This document shows, one piece after another, positions 16,095 through 25,983 of a stretch of DNA of 43,882 bases. A model generated the notes under the pieces. That model made no database searches. It worked only from the letters and a program-made list of their open reading frames with translations, and was not told the DNA's origin. The position numbers and the translations under genes are program-made. Source of the DNA: Muribaculaceae bacterium. Its GTDB lineage: Bacteria; Bacteroidota; Bacteroidia; Bacteroidales; Muribaculaceae. The stretch covers positions 1 through 43,882 of the forward strand of contig JAKSLZ010000017.1 in NCBI GenBank assembly GCA_024400935.1, given 5' to 3'. How positions within the stretch are numbered: position 1 is the stretch's first letter; every line of letters begins with the position of its first letter.

Positions 16095-18314
16095 TCAGTT
16101 ATTCATGCGTTTCAGCACGTTATAGCTAGGCAGGACGCCCAGTTCGCCAGCCTTGCTCAAATCAGCCACGCCACGCTCTCTGTTACCCGTGCGCAGATAC
16201 ATGAGTCCACGGTTATAATAGGCCGCTGCAAAGTCGGGCTTATACTCGATAGCCTTAGTGAAACAGTCTATGGCTTGTGTGTAGTCGTTGAGCAAAATGT
16301 ATACATTGCCCTTGTTGTAGATAGCATATACATTCTTGGGCGAATACTTGAGCACATTATCGAGCGAGGTCTGAACCTCCTTGAGCAAATTAGCAGTTTC
16401 CTGCTGGCGCAACATCGCATCGGCCTTAGCGTCACCGCCTTTTTCGTCATCGTCTTCAGCACCCTTAATGAGCATCATATACTTGACATAGTAGGCATTA
16501 GACAGCAAGAAGTGGGCCATTGCGAAGTTCTCGTTCAGTTCAACAGCTGATTTTGCATCATTGATGGCAGCATCTATATTGCGCACCAGCATGTGGTCAA
16601 GTCCCCGACCCAGATAGTCTATGGCACGAGGACGCGACGACGCCATCAATCCGTCATAATACTCGATACTGCCAAAGTGGTAGTCGATAGTTTCCTCATC
16701 CAGAGGCTCTTCACCGGCAACCATCGACAGTTGTCCCGGCAGCAGGCGAGTGTCATTAATCTCAGCAATCTCCTTTACATAATAGGTGTTGCCGTTGAGC
16801 TGGTTGTCCTGTGCATAATAAGACAGCATGAACATGGGTTCAGGCTCAATGTCGTAGTTATTGTTCTGGATGCGGCCACGCTGGCGGTTGGCATATTCGG
16901 GCTTAATGGGATTCTCGGGGGCAACGGTGAGCATTGTGTTAAACTTGTTTATCACATCCTCGGCAGTCTCCTCGGCCTCGGCAGCCTCATTGCGTTTCTT
17001 AGCTTCCCTAGCCTCCTCGGCCTGCAGTTCAGCCTGTTTCTTCTCCATGGTCTTGCGCATCTTTGACACTTCGATAGTCATGGGGTTGAACGTGCTCATG
17101 TGCACACCTTTCTTGTTAAACACGGCAATGGCTCGCTTATAGTCGGCCTCACATCCCGCATTGTCGCCTATGCGTTTCTTTGCCTCGGCACGGGCCATGT
17201 ATCCGCTCTCATACTGAGGATATTTTTTCAGTATCACATCAAAGTCGGCAATGGCATTGCGGTATTGCCCTGTCTGGAAGTACATTATGGCACGTGTGTA
17301 CCTGGCCACAAAGTTACCGGGCTCCTGCTGAAGCACGGCGCTATAGTCCCCTATGGCTCCCTTGATATTGCCCAGTTCAGTATACAACGAGGCACGGTTA
17401 TATCGTGCCAGCACATTGTTAGGCTTTACCTTGAGGATGAACCCGAAATCTTCTATTGCCTTATTTTTCTCGCCCACCTCGGCCATAAGCATGGCACGGT
17501 TGTAGTGGGCCTCATAGCTATCAGGATCAATTTTGATTACATAGTCGAAGTCTTCCTTGGCGCCGACATAGTCATCAAGTTTATACCTGATGAAGGCACG
17601 GTTAATCAACAGACCGGTGTTGCGGGGATCAAGCTCGATAGCCGAGTCCAAAGCTTTGAGAGCACCCTCATAGTCCTTTTTCTCACCACGCATCAAGATG
17701 TCAGCTTTAATGAGATAAGCATTGCCATTCTTGGTTGACATTTCAATGCTCTTGTCAATCCACTCCAGAGCTTGCACCGAGTCCTTCTGTTCCAGATAGA
17801 GCTGGGCCAGTCCCAAATATATCCTCTCGTTTTTAGGCTCCGTCACAAGCAAAGCCCTGAACATACTGTCGGCTTCATGATATCTCTTGAGTTCAAATAA
17901 ACATGCAGCGCGGTTAAACTGGTAGGAATTATCGTGAGGGTTAAGGCTCAAACTCTTCTCATAGTCATCATAAGCTCCCTGGAAATCCCGAATGTTTTGT
18001 CTTGCAACGGCACGCAACTGATAAGCACCCACAATAAACGGGTTGCGCTCAATTGCCTGCGTAGCATCTTCCTCGGCTCCGTTATAGTCCTCCAGATATA
18101 TCTTTGCTATCGAACGATAATAATAAGGATCAGCAAGAAACGGCTTGGCCTTGATCACTTGGTTAAAATACTGTATCGACAAGATATAGTCCTCATAATA
18201 CAGCGAGTTGCGGCCAATGCGCATCACCTGGTCAGTGTTAATCTGAGCCCAACCACCAGCTGTGCCCAGCAGCATCACAAGAATCAATATAATATGTCTA
18301 ATTGCAGTATTCAT
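16095..18314 (-). CDS. Secreted or periplasmic TPR-repeat protein
   Basis: 739 aa from the ATG at 18314; an upstream TTG would overlap the -7 box, so the ATG is preferred. A signal peptide (MNTAIRHIILILVML, ending GGWA) is followed by about ten TPR units covering roughly residues 25-390 (repeated signatures such as A-x-YNRA, AIxDFxxxL, KPNNVLARYNRA). A charged coiled-coil stretch rich in E, A and K lies near 420-460, then a non-repetitive region. Another block of TPRs runs to the C-terminus (AIYNKGNVY, AAYYNRGLMYL). TPR arrays are protein-interaction scaffolds. Proteins of this length and layout are common in Bacteroidales as envelope scaffolds; no specific partner can be named. It is transcribed alone from its own promoter. 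Confidence 0.85.
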   Translation of the reverse strand: MNTAIRHIILILVMLLGTAGGWAQINTDQVMRIGRNSLYYEDYILSIQYFNQVIKAKPFLADPYYYRSIAKIYLEDYNGAEEDATQAIERNPFIVGAYQLRAVARQNIRDFQGAYDDYEKSLSLNPHDNSYQFNRAACLFELKRYHEADSMFRALLVTEPKNERIYLGLAQLYLEQKDSVQALEWIDKSIEMSTKNGNAYLIKADILMRGEKKDYEGALKALDSAIELDPRNTGLLINRAFIRYKLDDYVGAKEDFDYVIKIDPDSYEAHYNRAMLMAEVGEKNKAIEDFGFILKVKPNNVLARYNRASLYTELGNIKGAIGDYSAVLQQEPGNFVARYTRAIMYFQTGQYRNAIADFDVILKKYPQYESGYMARAEAKKRIGDNAGCEADYKRAIAVFNKKGVHMSTFNPMTIEVSKMRKTMEKKQAELQAEEAREAKKRNEAAEAEETAEDVINKFNTMLTVAPENPIKPEYANRQRGRIQNNNYDIEPEPMFMLSYYAQDNQLNGNTYYVKEIAEINDTRLLPGQLSMVAGEEPLDEETIDYHFGSIEYYDGLMASSRPRAIDYLGRGLDHMLVRNIDAAINDAKSAVELNENFAMAHFLLSNAYYVKYMMLIKGAEDDDEKGGDAKADAMLRQQETANLLKEVQTSLDNVLKYSPKNVYAIYNKGNVYILLNDYTQAIDCFTKAIEYKPDFAAAYYNRGLMYLRTGNRERGVADLSKAGELGVLPSYNVLKRMNN

Positions 18315-18326
18315 AAAAAGATTATG

Positions 18327-18357
18327 CAAAAGTACTAATTTCTACTCAAGCCACAAC
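18327..18357 (-). promoter_or_regulatory. Promoter of the TPR gene
   Basis: On the minus strand, a TTG-type -33 box (18356-18354) lies about 20 nt before TACTTTTG (18334-18327). The start site would fall only a few nucleotides before the ATG at 18314, giving a very short leader. Confidence 0.6.
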
Positions 18358-18394
18358 ACAAAATATTTAATTAAATATTAAAAGTACTAAACTA

Positions 18395-18426
18395 TTTGGT
18401 CATTTACTGAAAAATAACGAAATTTG
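18395..18426 (+). promoter_or_regulatory. Promoter of the META-domain gene
   Basis: TTTG (18395-18398), a 20-nt spacer and GAAATTTG (18419-18426) match the Bacteroidetes promoter with one deviation in the -7 box. It lies 27 nt before the start codon and diverges from the TPR promoter. Confidence 0.6.
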
Positions 18427-18453
18427 TAACTCAATATCTACAATACACAGTAA

Positions 18454-19353
18454 ATGAAAAAATTTCTACTCATTACCATATCGATGCTTGCTGTAGCAGG
18501 ATTATATGCTCAAGACAGGCAAAAGTATTCTCCTGACCAGGCCAAAGAAAAGGCAGCCGAGAAAGTTGTGCAAATCACCGACCATGAGCGTCAACTAGGC
18601 GGTGAGTGGCTCATTGACTCAATATATAACGATGAAGTATATGCCAATGCCGAGAACTACAGCAACTTTTACTTTGACTTCCGCCACAAGATGTTCATTT
18701 GCAACAATGCGTGCAACACCATCAACGGCACATTCAACATAAATACCAAGGAGCCCAATATGGTGAGTTTTATAGTTAATGGATTCACCGACAACACCTG
18801 TGCTCTCGCTAATAAAGTCATACTCAAAGCCGTTGAGCAGGCCCATAGGTTCACGCTTGTATCTAACGGCGACGAGGACCGGCTGTTTATTTATGATCAG
18901 CACAACAGACCTGCCATCATCATGACCCGCAACAACATCAAAAACCTTAGCGGCATATGGGAGGTCAAGGAATTATATGGCGAGAACTATCACGAGGCCG
19001 ACAGCCTCATTTTCATCGCTGATACCGAGCTGCTCAGGGTGACTTGCAAAACCGGCAAGAACTACATCAACGGTAAAATCTTTATCGACCACAGCAAGAA
19101 GCACTCAATACAGTTTGAAGAACTTAAAGCCCTGATAAATAAAGACGAAATCACCGACAGCTACTATGAATACAAGAACGAACTGGAAGCCAAAGAAGCT
19201 ACCTATAATTCTTTTGAAACTAAAATGCTACTGGCACTAGAAGATGCAATGCAATATCAGCGCATCAACGACAATGAATTTTACCTCCTTGACAACGACG
19301 GAAACAAGGTAATGAGAATCAAGAAAGTGCCACCCCGCCGCATCAAGAAGTAA
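18454..19353 (+). CDS. Secreted protein with two META/HslJ-like domains
   Basis: A 299-aa protein with a signal peptide (1-19, ending LYAQ). Two similar halves each begin with a G-x-W motif: LGGEWLIDSIYNDEVYA near residue 49 and LSGIWEVKELYGENYHEA near 169. Each is followed by a strand with a cysteine-containing turn (FICNNACNTINGTF in the first half, LLRVTCKTGKNYINGKIF in the second). This is the pattern of META (HslJ) domains, small beta proteins with roles in stress tolerance or adhesion in other bacteria. It is monocistronic between its own promoter and a strong bidirectional terminator. No lipobox is present, so it is probably periplasmic. A precise function cannot be given. Confidence 0.75.
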   Translation: MKKFLLITISMLAVAGLYAQDRQKYSPDQAKEKAAEKVVQITDHERQLGGEWLIDSIYNDEVYANAENYSNFYFDFRHKMFICNNACNTINGTFNINTKEPNMVSFIVNGFTDNTCALANKVILKAVEQAHRFTLVSNGDEDRLFIYDQHNRPAIIMTRNNIKNLSGIWEVKELYGENYHEADSLIFIADTELLRVTCKTGKNYINGKIFIDHSKKHSIQFEELKALINKDEITDSYYEYKNELEAKEATYNSFETKMLLALEDAMQYQRINDNEFYLLDNDGNKVMRIKKVPPRRIKK

Positions 19354-19391
19354 TTGATTGTCACTTCACATAATCAACTTTGAATGTCATA

Positions 19392-19425
19392 AAAAATAGA
19401 GAGACCCGCGGGTCCCTCTATTTTT
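19392..19425. terminator. Bidirectional terminator between convergent genes
   Basis: AAAAATAGAG-A-GACCC and GGGTC-C-CTCTATTTTT form a long GC-cored stem with A-tract and T-tract arms, so it works on both strands. It separates the META gene (plus) from the M13 peptidase gene (minus). Confidence 0.85.
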
Positions 19426-19448
19426 CATTTTATGTAGTTTGGAAATTG

Positions 19449-21461
19449 TTACCAGATTGCCACACGGTCTTCAGGAGCACGGAACATCTTGTCGCCTGCC
19501 TTGATGTCAAATGCCTTGAAGAAAGGCTCAAGGTTACGGATGGCCACGTTTACACGGTTAACGCCCAGTGAGTGGGGATCAACCTTAGTGCGGCGCAGGA
19601 TTTCTTCCTTGGTGATGTTAGCAGCCCACACGTTGGCATAGCTGAGGAAGAAACGCTGGTCAGGAGTGAATCCATCAATCTTCACATTACCCTTGCCCTG
19701 CTCGGTCTTCTTGAATGCGCTGTAAGACACGCGCAGGCCACCATGGTCGGCAATGTTCTCACCCATAGTGAAGTTACCGTTAGCATGAACGTCATCAGCA
19801 ACAATTTCAGCACTGTACTGTGCACCCAGTTTGTCGGCAAGAACCTTAAACTGCTCAGCATCTTCCTCGGTCCACCAGTCAACCATGTCACCGTTGTGGT
19901 CAAAGCTGCGGCCCTGGTCGTCAAAGCCATGAGTCATTTCATGACCAATAACCACACCTATAGCACCGTAGTTGCAAGCATCGTCAGCATTAGGATCAAA
20001 GTAAGGAGCCTGAAGGATAGCAGCGGGGAAACAAATCTCATTGCTTGAAGGCTCATAATAAGCATTAACAGTTTGGGGAGTCATCCACCAGCGGTCCTTA
20101 TCTACAGGCTGTCCCAGCTGGCTGTACTCATAGCGGGCAGCGCTCTGCTTGCATGCCATCACGTTAGTCCAGTAAGGCTTAGCCATGTCAATATTGATAT
20201 CACTATAGTCACGCCATTTGTCGGGATAACCAATCTTGACAGTGAAGCTGTTGAGCTTAACAAGCGCATTGACCTTGGTCTTGGGGCTCATCCATGTGAG
20301 CGATGCAATGTGTTCGCCCAGTGCAACCTTAAGGTTATCAATGAGTTTCTGCATCTTCTCTTTGCTCTCGGGAGGGAAGTACTTAGCAACATACAGCTGA
20401 CCCACAGCCTCGCCCAGCAAGGTGTTGGGAACATTGAGAGCGCGTTTCCAGCGGGGCTGCATCACCTGCTTGCCCGACATGGCTTTGCTATACATGTCGA
20501 AGTGAGCCTGAACGAAGTTGTCGCTGAGATATTCGGCGGCAGCATCGATGAGACGGAACTGCAGGTAATCCTTGATAGCATCTTCCTTGAGAGTGCCCAG
20601 CAGTTCATTAACCTTAGCCAGAGACTTAAGCTGGAACACACACACCTTGTCCACATTCTTGAGTCCAAGTGTTGAGAAATATACATCCCAGTTGATGTTA
20701 GCATAATCTTTTTTAAGATCAGTCACGTTTACCAGGTTGTACAACCTGCTGTAATCGCGGGTTTCCTCGCGTGACATTGCCACCTGTGCCAGGGCAACTT
20801 CAATCGCCATCACATTCTTGGCCATCTTCTTGGCATCCTTGTTCTTATTACCCACAAGCTCAAATACCTTAACGATATAGTCATTATAAGCCTGACGAAT
20901 CTTCACTGTGGGAGCATCATTCTCTAGATAATAATCACGGTCACCCATACCTATTCCGCCTTGTGTAAAGTAAAGCAGATTCACGGTAGAGTGCTTGAGG
21001 TCAGCCATAATCTGTGAATCAAAGAAAGGACCGGCTATACCATTATGCATCCATGCGATAAGACCTGTAAAGTCTTCACGCTTAGCATTCTTGATGCGAG
21101 CCAGATCGCTCACAAGCGCCTGATAACCTTCAGCATTGAGGCGAACACTGTCCATACCCAGAGCATAGAGGTCGCCCACCTGCTGCTGGATTGTGCCATG
21201 CTTGTGACCGGTGCCCAGATTAGTGATGATGTCCTTCACCTGCTCACGGCTGTTCTCGGCCAGCTGGTCAAATGTACCGAAACGTGCATACTGCGGATCA
21301 AGAGGATGAGCCGTCATCCAGCCACCGCATGCATACTTGTAAAAATTCTCTCCCGGTGCTACCGATGTGTCAAGATTGGCAACATCCACACCCTTAGGCG
21401 TTCCTGCATTCATTGTCATTGATAATACACAAGCCAATGATAAAAATAAACCTTTTTTCAT
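19449..21461 (-). CDS. M13-family zinc metallopeptidase (neprilysin/PepO-like)
   Basis: A 670-aa endopeptidase, the normal length of bacterial M13 enzymes. It has a signal peptide (1-19) without a lipobox, so a periplasmic or secreted enzyme acting on oligopeptides is predicted. The zinc site is complete: HEMTH at 507-511 within VVIGHEMTHGFDDQG, and GENIADHGG at 567-575 carrying the third ligand and the supporting Asp. NAYYEPSSNEICFPAAIL is the substrate-binding segment typical of the family, and the C-terminal sequence ends in Trp. It lies 24 bp downstream of the ABC-F gene on the same strand, so it may be the last gene of the housekeeping operon, and it ends at a bidirectional terminator. 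Confidence 0.95.
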   Translation of the reverse strand: MKKGLFLSLACVLSMTMNAGTPKGVDVANLDTSVAPGENFYKYACGGWMTAHPLDPQYARFGTFDQLAENSREQVKDIITNLGTGHKHGTIQQQVGDLYALGMDSVRLNAEGYQALVSDLARIKNAKREDFTGLIAWMHNGIAGPFFDSQIMADLKHSTVNLLYFTQGGIGMGDRDYYLENDAPTVKIRQAYNDYIVKVFELVGNKNKDAKKMAKNVMAIEVALAQVAMSREETRDYSRLYNLVNVTDLKKDYANINWDVYFSTLGLKNVDKVCVFQLKSLAKVNELLGTLKEDAIKDYLQFRLIDAAAEYLSDNFVQAHFDMYSKAMSGKQVMQPRWKRALNVPNTLLGEAVGQLYVAKYFPPESKEKMQKLIDNLKVALGEHIASLTWMSPKTKVNALVKLNSFTVKIGYPDKWRDYSDINIDMAKPYWTNVMACKQSAARYEYSQLGQPVDKDRWWMTPQTVNAYYEPSSNEICFPAAILQAPYFDPNADDACNYGAIGVVIGHEMTHGFDDQGRSFDHNGDMVDWWTEEDAEQFKVLADKLGAQYSAEIVADDVHANGNFTMGENIADHGGLRVSYSAFKKTEQGKGNVKIDGFTPDQRFFLSYANVWAANITKEEILRRTKVDPHSLGVNRVNVAIRNLEPFFKAFDIKAGDKMFRAPEDRVAIW

Positions 21462-21485
21462 TGAGTTATAATAAATTGATTAGTT

Positions 21486-23399
21486 TTATTGTAAAAGTTC
21501 GCTGGCTTCTTCCCACTCCATCATGGTTTCTTCAAGTTTGGAGTTAAGTTCGGCGTGACGAGTATAAATTTCGGGGTCAGACGATGCACCGGTTGCCAGT
21601 TCGTCTTCTATTTCCTGGATTTGGCCTTCCAGCTGGTTGATGAGTTCTTCCAGTTGCTTCACCCGTTTAACAGCCTGTTTAGCCTTGCGGTCACGCTCCT
21701 TCTGTTCCAGATAACTCAGTTTGCCCGACGAGGGAGCCTGCTCCACAGTGTCCTTTTTCACAACAGCTTTAGCTTCGAGCTCTCGCAGTGAGTCAAGTTT
21801 CTTCTTCTCAAGAAACTCATAAATGCCGCACAAGTGTTCGCGCACTACCCCATCGCCAAACTCATACACCTTGTCAACAAGTCCGTCCAGGAAATAGCGG
21901 TCGTGTGACACAACAATCACCGTGCCGTCAAAGTCACGTATGGCTTCCTTAAGTATATCCTTGGTGCGCAGGTCAAGATGATTAGTAGGCTCATCGAGAA
22001 TAAGCAGGTTTACCGGCTCAAGCAAAAGCTTGATCATAGCCAGACGGCTCTTTTCGCCACCCGACAGCACTTTCACTTTCTTCTCGCTGGCTTTACCACC
22101 AAACATGAATGCACCCAGCAAATCATTGATGCGGGTGCGTATGTCACCCACAGCCACACGGTCAATAGTATCAAAGACGGTGATGTCACCATCCAGCAGT
22201 TGAGCCTGGTTCTGAGCAAAATAGCCTATCTTGACATTATGTCCCAGCTTGAGTTCGCCTGAGTAGTCCACCTCTTTCATGATGCACTTCACCAGCGTGG
22301 TCTTACCGGCACCGTTCTTACCCACAAAGGCAACCTTCTCGCCTCGCTTGATGGTGAACGTGACATTGTGGAAAACATTGTGCTCACCATAGTCCTTGCG
22401 CACCTCATCGGCAATTACGGGATAATCGCCCGATCGTGGAGCCGGAGGAAACTTGAGTCGCAATCGCGAATTGTCTACCTCGTCCACCTCGATACGTTCT
22501 ATCTTCTCAAGCTGCTTGATGCGGCTCTGCACCTGTACTGCCTTAGTAGCCTTATAGCGGAACTTCTCGATAAACTCCTCTGTGTCATGTATCAGCTTCT
22601 GCTGGTTATCATAGGCACGTCGTTGCTGTTCCAGTCGCTCCTTGCGCAACTCAAGAAAGTGGGAGTAATTGACCTGATAGTCATAAATACTGCCCAGCGA
22701 AATCTCGATGGTGCGGGTTGTCACATTGTCAATGAAAGCACGGTCGTGCGACACCAGTACGAGCGAACCCTTGCGAGTAGTCAGAAATGTCTCAAGCCAC
22801 TGTATAGACTCGATGTCGAGATGGTTAGTGGGCTCATCGAGCAACAGCACATCAGGATTGCGCAGCAATATCTTGGCAAGCTCTATGCGCATGCGCCATC
22901 CGCCACTGAACTCGTTGGTGGGACGGTCAAAGTCAGTGCGCAAGAATCCCAGGCCTATCAGAGTTTTCTCAATCTGGGCCTCAAAATTCTCGCTCTGCAT
23001 CATGGCACGGGTCTCGGTCTTGAGCGTGAGCACGTCTATCAGGTTTTGATAGGCCTCACTCTCATAGTCGGTGCGATTAGCCAGCTCATCATTGAGACGG
23101 TCAATGGTTTCATCGAGGGCATGCACGTGGTCAAATGCCTTGTTTACCTCCTCACGCACTGTCAGTGAGTCAGTGAGTTCCATCTGTTGGGGCAGATAGC
23201 CAATTGTGATGTCAACGGGACGGGCCACAACACCGCTCGAGGGTGACTGCAGGCCTGCAATAATCTTGAGCATAGTAGACTTGCCGGCACCGTTCTTGCC
23301 CACAAGAGCTATGCGGTCACGCTTGTTGATGACATAGTTGATGTCCTTCAACAGCACTTGACTGCCAAACTCTACATGCAATCCTTGAATAGAAATCAT
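21486..23399 (-). CDS. ABC-F family ATPase (ribosome-associated type)
   Basis: 637 aa with two ABC domains and no transmembrane segment. First domain: Walker A GKNGAGKS at 34-41, signature FSGGW at 164-168, Walker B VLLLDEPTNHLD near 184-195. A charged linker helix (about 240-300, with KATKAVQVQSRIKQLEK) is the P-site-tRNA-interaction motif region of ABC-F proteins. Second domain: GKNGAGKTT near 350, LSGGEKSRLAM and LILDEPTNHLD. The C-terminus (about 560-637) is a coiled coil rich in E, L and K, as in Uup-like members. ABC-F proteins act on ribosomes as translation factors or as antibiotic-resistance proteins; the conserved housekeeping context favours the former. It may be transcribed through from proS across a 23425-23452 hairpin. 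Confidence 0.95.
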   Translation of the reverse strand: MISIQGLHVEFGSQVLLKDINYVINKRDRIALVGKNGAGKSTMLKIIAGLQSPSSGVVARPVDITIGYLPQQMELTDSLTVREEVNKAFDHVHALDETIDRLNDELANRTDYESEAYQNLIDVLTLKTETRAMMQSENFEAQIEKTLIGLGFLRTDFDRPTNEFSGGWRMRIELAKILLRNPDVLLLDEPTNHLDIESIQWLETFLTTRKGSLVLVSHDRAFIDNVTTRTIEISLGSIYDYQVNYSHFLELRKERLEQQRRAYDNQQKLIHDTEEFIEKFRYKATKAVQVQSRIKQLEKIERIEVDEVDNSRLRLKFPPAPRSGDYPVIADEVRKDYGEHNVFHNVTFTIKRGEKVAFVGKNGAGKTTLVKCIMKEVDYSGELKLGHNVKIGYFAQNQAQLLDGDITVFDTIDRVAVGDIRTRINDLLGAFMFGGKASEKKVKVLSGGEKSRLAMIKLLLEPVNLLILDEPTNHLDLRTKDILKEAIRDFDGTVIVVSHDRYFLDGLVDKVYEFGDGVVREHLCGIYEFLEKKKLDSLRELEAKAVVKKDTVEQAPSSGKLSYLEQKERDRKAKQAVKRVKQLEELINQLEGQIQEIEDELATGASSDPEIYTRHAELNSKLEETMMEWEEASELLQ

Positions 23400-23424
23400 T
23401 TAGTATATTTAATTGTAGTGCAAA

Positions 23425-23452
23425 GTGCTTCGAGCACAATGACCCGAAGCAC
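23425..23452 (-). terminator. Hairpin between proS and ABC-F genes
   Basis: GTGCTTCG and CGAAGCAC form a perfect 8-bp stem with a 12-nt loop in the 80-bp gap. No U-tract follows, so it is more likely an attenuating or processing hairpin than a full terminator. CACTTTG immediately after it resembles a degenerate -7 box. Confidence 0.4.
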
Positions 23453-23479
23453 CTGTATATGCTATTGCAATTATGTTTA

Positions 23480-24961
23480 TTAATAGTTGCGCGCAAAGAT
23501 CACGCGGCGCTTGCTGGGCTTACCGGTGTAAATGCACTTGCCTTCTTCTTCCTCAGCGTCCATGGGGATGCAGCGAATGGTAGCCTTTGTTTCTTCCTTG
23601 ATCTTCTCTTCGGTCTCGGTAGTACCATCCCAGTGAGCAAGGATGAAGCCACCCTTCTCAATCTGCTCCTTGAACTCTTCCCAAGTGTCAACCTTGTGGG
23701 TCATTGACTCGCGATGGTTAAGGGCCTTAGTGAAGATGTTAGCCTGGATCTCGTCAAGCAAGTTCTTTACATATTCCTCAATACCCTCGAGCTGAGCAAC
23801 GTGCTTCTCCAGAGTATCGCGGCGCATAACCTCGACTGTACCGGCCTCAATGTCACGGGCACCCAGCACTAAGCGCACAGGCACACCCTTGAGCTCATAG
23901 TCAGCAAACTTGAATCCGGGACGCTTGTTGTCGGCATTGTCATATTTTACTGAAATGCCCATGCCACGCAGTTTAGCAACAATGGGATCAACCACAGCGT
24001 TAACCTGCTCGAGTTGCTCGTCGTTCTTGTAGATGGGAACGATGACAACCTGGATGGGAGCCAATTTGGGAGGCAGCACAAGGCCGTTGTCATCGCTATG
24101 GGTCATGATGAGAGCACCCATGAGACGGGTTGATACACCCCATGATGTAGCCCAAACGTGCTCGAGCTGATTCTCCTTATTGATGAACTTAACGTCAAAT
24201 GCCTTTGCAAAGTTCTGGCCCAGGAAGTGAGATGTACCGCTCTGCAGTGCCTTACCGTCTTGCATCATTGCCTCGATAGTGTAAGTCTCGAGTGCACCGG
24301 CAAAACGCTCGTTGGCAGTCTTGACACCCTTCACTACAGGAAGTGCCATGAACTTCTCAGCAAAGTCGCCATACACGTTAAGCATCTCAATAGCCTTGTC
24401 CTGCGCCTCGTCCTTAGTAGCGTGAGCGGTGTGACCCTCTTGCCACAGGAACTCAGCGGTGCGCAGGAAGAGACGTGTGCGCATCTCCCAACGGAACACG
24501 TTAGCCCACTGGTTAACGAGTAAGGGGAGGTCGCGGTATGAGTTGATCCAGTTGCGATAAGTATTCCAGATGATGGTCTCGCTTGTGGGACGAATGATGA
24601 GTTCCTCTTCAAGGCGCGCCGAGGGGTCTACAACCACACCCTTGCCGTTGGGGTCATTCATCAAGCGGTAATGGGTAACCACTGCACACTCCTTTGCAAA
24701 ACCCTCTACGTGGTCGGCTTCCTTGCTAAGGAATGACTTGGGAATCAGCAATGGGAAGTAAGCGTTTTGCACACCGCTCTGCTTGAACATGCTGTCGAGC
24801 TCGTGCTGCATCTTTTCCCATATAGCGTAGCCATAAGGCTTGATGACCATGCAACCACGCACTGCCGACTGCTCAGCGAGATCGGCTTTTACAACTAATT
24901 CATTGTACCATTGAGAGTAATTATCGGCTCTCTTAGTTAAGTTTTTTAGTTCTTTTGCCAT
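23480..24961 (-). CDS. proS: Prolyl-tRNA synthetase (archaeal/eukaryotic-type)
   Basis: A 493-aa class II synthetase that charges tRNA-Pro. It is of the short type without the editing insertion found in long bacterial ProRS. The class II motifs are visible: RPTSETIIW and the motif 2 segment [25 protein letters not shown], and a motif 3 region near [22 protein letters not shown]. The anticodon-binding domain follows ([13 protein letters not shown]) and then the C-terminal domain typical of this type, ending in FARNY. It follows the OmpA-like gene by 10 bp in an apparent operon. Bacteroidetes normally carry this type, so it is not a sign of recent transfer. Confidence 0.97.
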   Translation of the reverse strand: MAKELKNLTKRADNYSQWYNELVVKADLAEQSAVRGCMVIKPYGYAIWEKMQHELDSMFKQSGVQNAYFPLLIPKSFLSKEADHVEGFAKECAVVTHYRLMNDPNGKGVVVDPSARLEEELIIRPTSETIIWNTYRNWINSYRDLPLLVNQWANVFRWEMRTRLFLRTAEFLWQEGHTAHATKDEAQDKAIEMLNVYGDFAEKFMALPVVKGVKTANERFAGALETYTIEAMMQDGKALQSGTSHFLGQNFAKAFDVKFINKENQLEHVWATSWGVSTRLMGALIMTHSDDNGLVLPPKLAPIQVVIVPIYKNDEQLEQVNAVVDPIVAKLRGMGISVKYDNADNKRPGFKFADYELKGVPVRLVLGARDIEAGTVEVMRRDTLEKHVAQLEGIEEYVKNLLDEIQANIFTKALNHRESMTHKVDTWEEFKEQIEKGGFILAHWDGTTETEEKIKEETKATIRCIPMDAEEEEGKCIYTGKPSKRRVIFARNY

Positions 24962-24971
24962 TATTAATATA

Positions 24972-25649
24972 TTATTTTTTTATTGGTTTCTTTGAGAAAA
25001 CGTCTCCGCCTTTTATCTTGTCTTTCTTGGCAAGCTCCAGGAGTTCGTCATCAGGCACAAGATATATCTCCAGGCGACGATTGAGTTTACGGGCCTCGAT
25101 AGAGTTATTGTCTACTCCATCGCGTGACTCGGCATTACCCACAGCATAAGGCACAACATAGTCAACCGATGCCTTCTCGGCAAACCAGTCAAACACCGCG
25201 TTTACCCTTGATTGTGAAATGCTATAGGCATAAGCGTCACTGCCCAAATTTGCACAATGATGCATCACAAGCATCATCTTGTACATGCCGGGAATCTTGA
25301 TGAACGGCAGGAGGGGATAAAACATCTCACCCGCTGTCTTGGTAAGCGTTGTGTCATTGTTGTCAAACAGCTTCGAAGCGAGTATGGTGATCACAATCAC
25401 CTCACGGTCACGCATCATCTCAACCTCATAATTGGGGTTGTTGTTGAGTATGCCGGCCTGTTTGTCCTGGAACTCAACCAAGTGCTCTGCGGCAACAGCG
25501 TTTTCGGGTTCAGGTGTGGCAAGATTCTCGCCCAGCGACAAATCATAAATGTCCACCTCTACAGCCTTTTTCTTTGCATCGGCACTGAATGCCATTGCAA
25601 AGCTGGCCACGACTGCCACCGCAATAAATATTGAACGTAAATGTTTCAT
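24972..25649 (-). CDS. OmpA-like domain protein
   Basis: 225 aa from the ATG at 25649, chosen because it gives a clean signal peptide ([20 protein letters not shown]); the longer ORF would run into the upstream gene. The C-terminal half looks like an OmpA peptidoglycan-binding domain: a strand with [18 protein letters not shown], then [32 protein letters not shown] and [15 protein letters not shown], the last matching the conserved NRRVE motif. Likely periplasmic and associated with peptidoglycan. It lies 19 bp after the 92-aa gene and 10 bp before proS, in a same-strand run beginning at DUF4290. Confidence 0.8.
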   Translation of the reverse strand: MKHLRSIFIAVAVVASFAMAFSADAKKKAVEVDIYDLSLGENLATPEPENAVAAEHLVEFQDKQAGILNNNPNYEVEMMRDREVIVITILASKLFDNNDTTLTKTAGEMFYPLLPFIKIPGMYKMMLVMHHCANLGSDAYAYSISQSRVNAVFDWFAEKASVDYVVPYAVGNAESRDGVDNNSIEARKLNRRLEIYLVPDDELLELAKKDKIKGGDVFSKKPIKK

Positions 25650-25668
25650 TTCCGTCGAGTATTTATGG

Positions 25669-25947
25669 TTAGTCAAGCGTATCTTCATAGTCAAGCTCTG
25701 CCTCCACAATCGCGGGTACATCGGCAATAGCTATCTTGTTTTCGTCGTCTTTCTTGAGTTGCTTTGACACATATGCTGCAATGGCACTCACCTCAAATGC
25801 CTCGTCGGGGGCATCATCGCTCAGTGTCTCGTCATAGTCAAACATGGCGTCAATCACCAGCAGCAGGTCGTCATCACTGTATGCCTCACACTGGGGCACT
25901 GCTTTGCGAATGAACTTAATCGCATTATTATCATCAAATTCCATCAT
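25669..25947 (-). CDS. Small acidic conserved-looking protein
   Basis: 92 aa, or 91 if the second Met is used. It is strongly acidic and cytoplasmic, with helical segments and clusters such as YSDDDLLLVIDAMFDYDE and a C-terminal ELDYEDTLD. There is no signal peptide or cysteine pair. It sits tightly between rimM (36-bp gap) and the OmpA-like gene (19-bp gap), so it is probably expressed with them. I do not recognise a named family; similar short acidic proteins occur near this locus in other Bacteroidales. Function unknown. Confidence 0.7.
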   Translation of the reverse strand: MMEFDDNNAIKFIRKAVPQCEAYSDDDLLLVIDAMFDYDETLSDDAPDEAFEVSAIAAYVSKQLKKDDENKIAIADVPAIVEAELDYEDTLD

Positions 25948-25983
25948 GATTTTCTATCATTTATTTTGTTTATATCCATTAGT

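Noticed and set aside
18315-18329. TTG start extending the TPR protein by five codons
   Set aside because: The TTG overlaps the -7 box and would lie before the likely transcription start; the ATG at 18314 gives a normal signal peptide.
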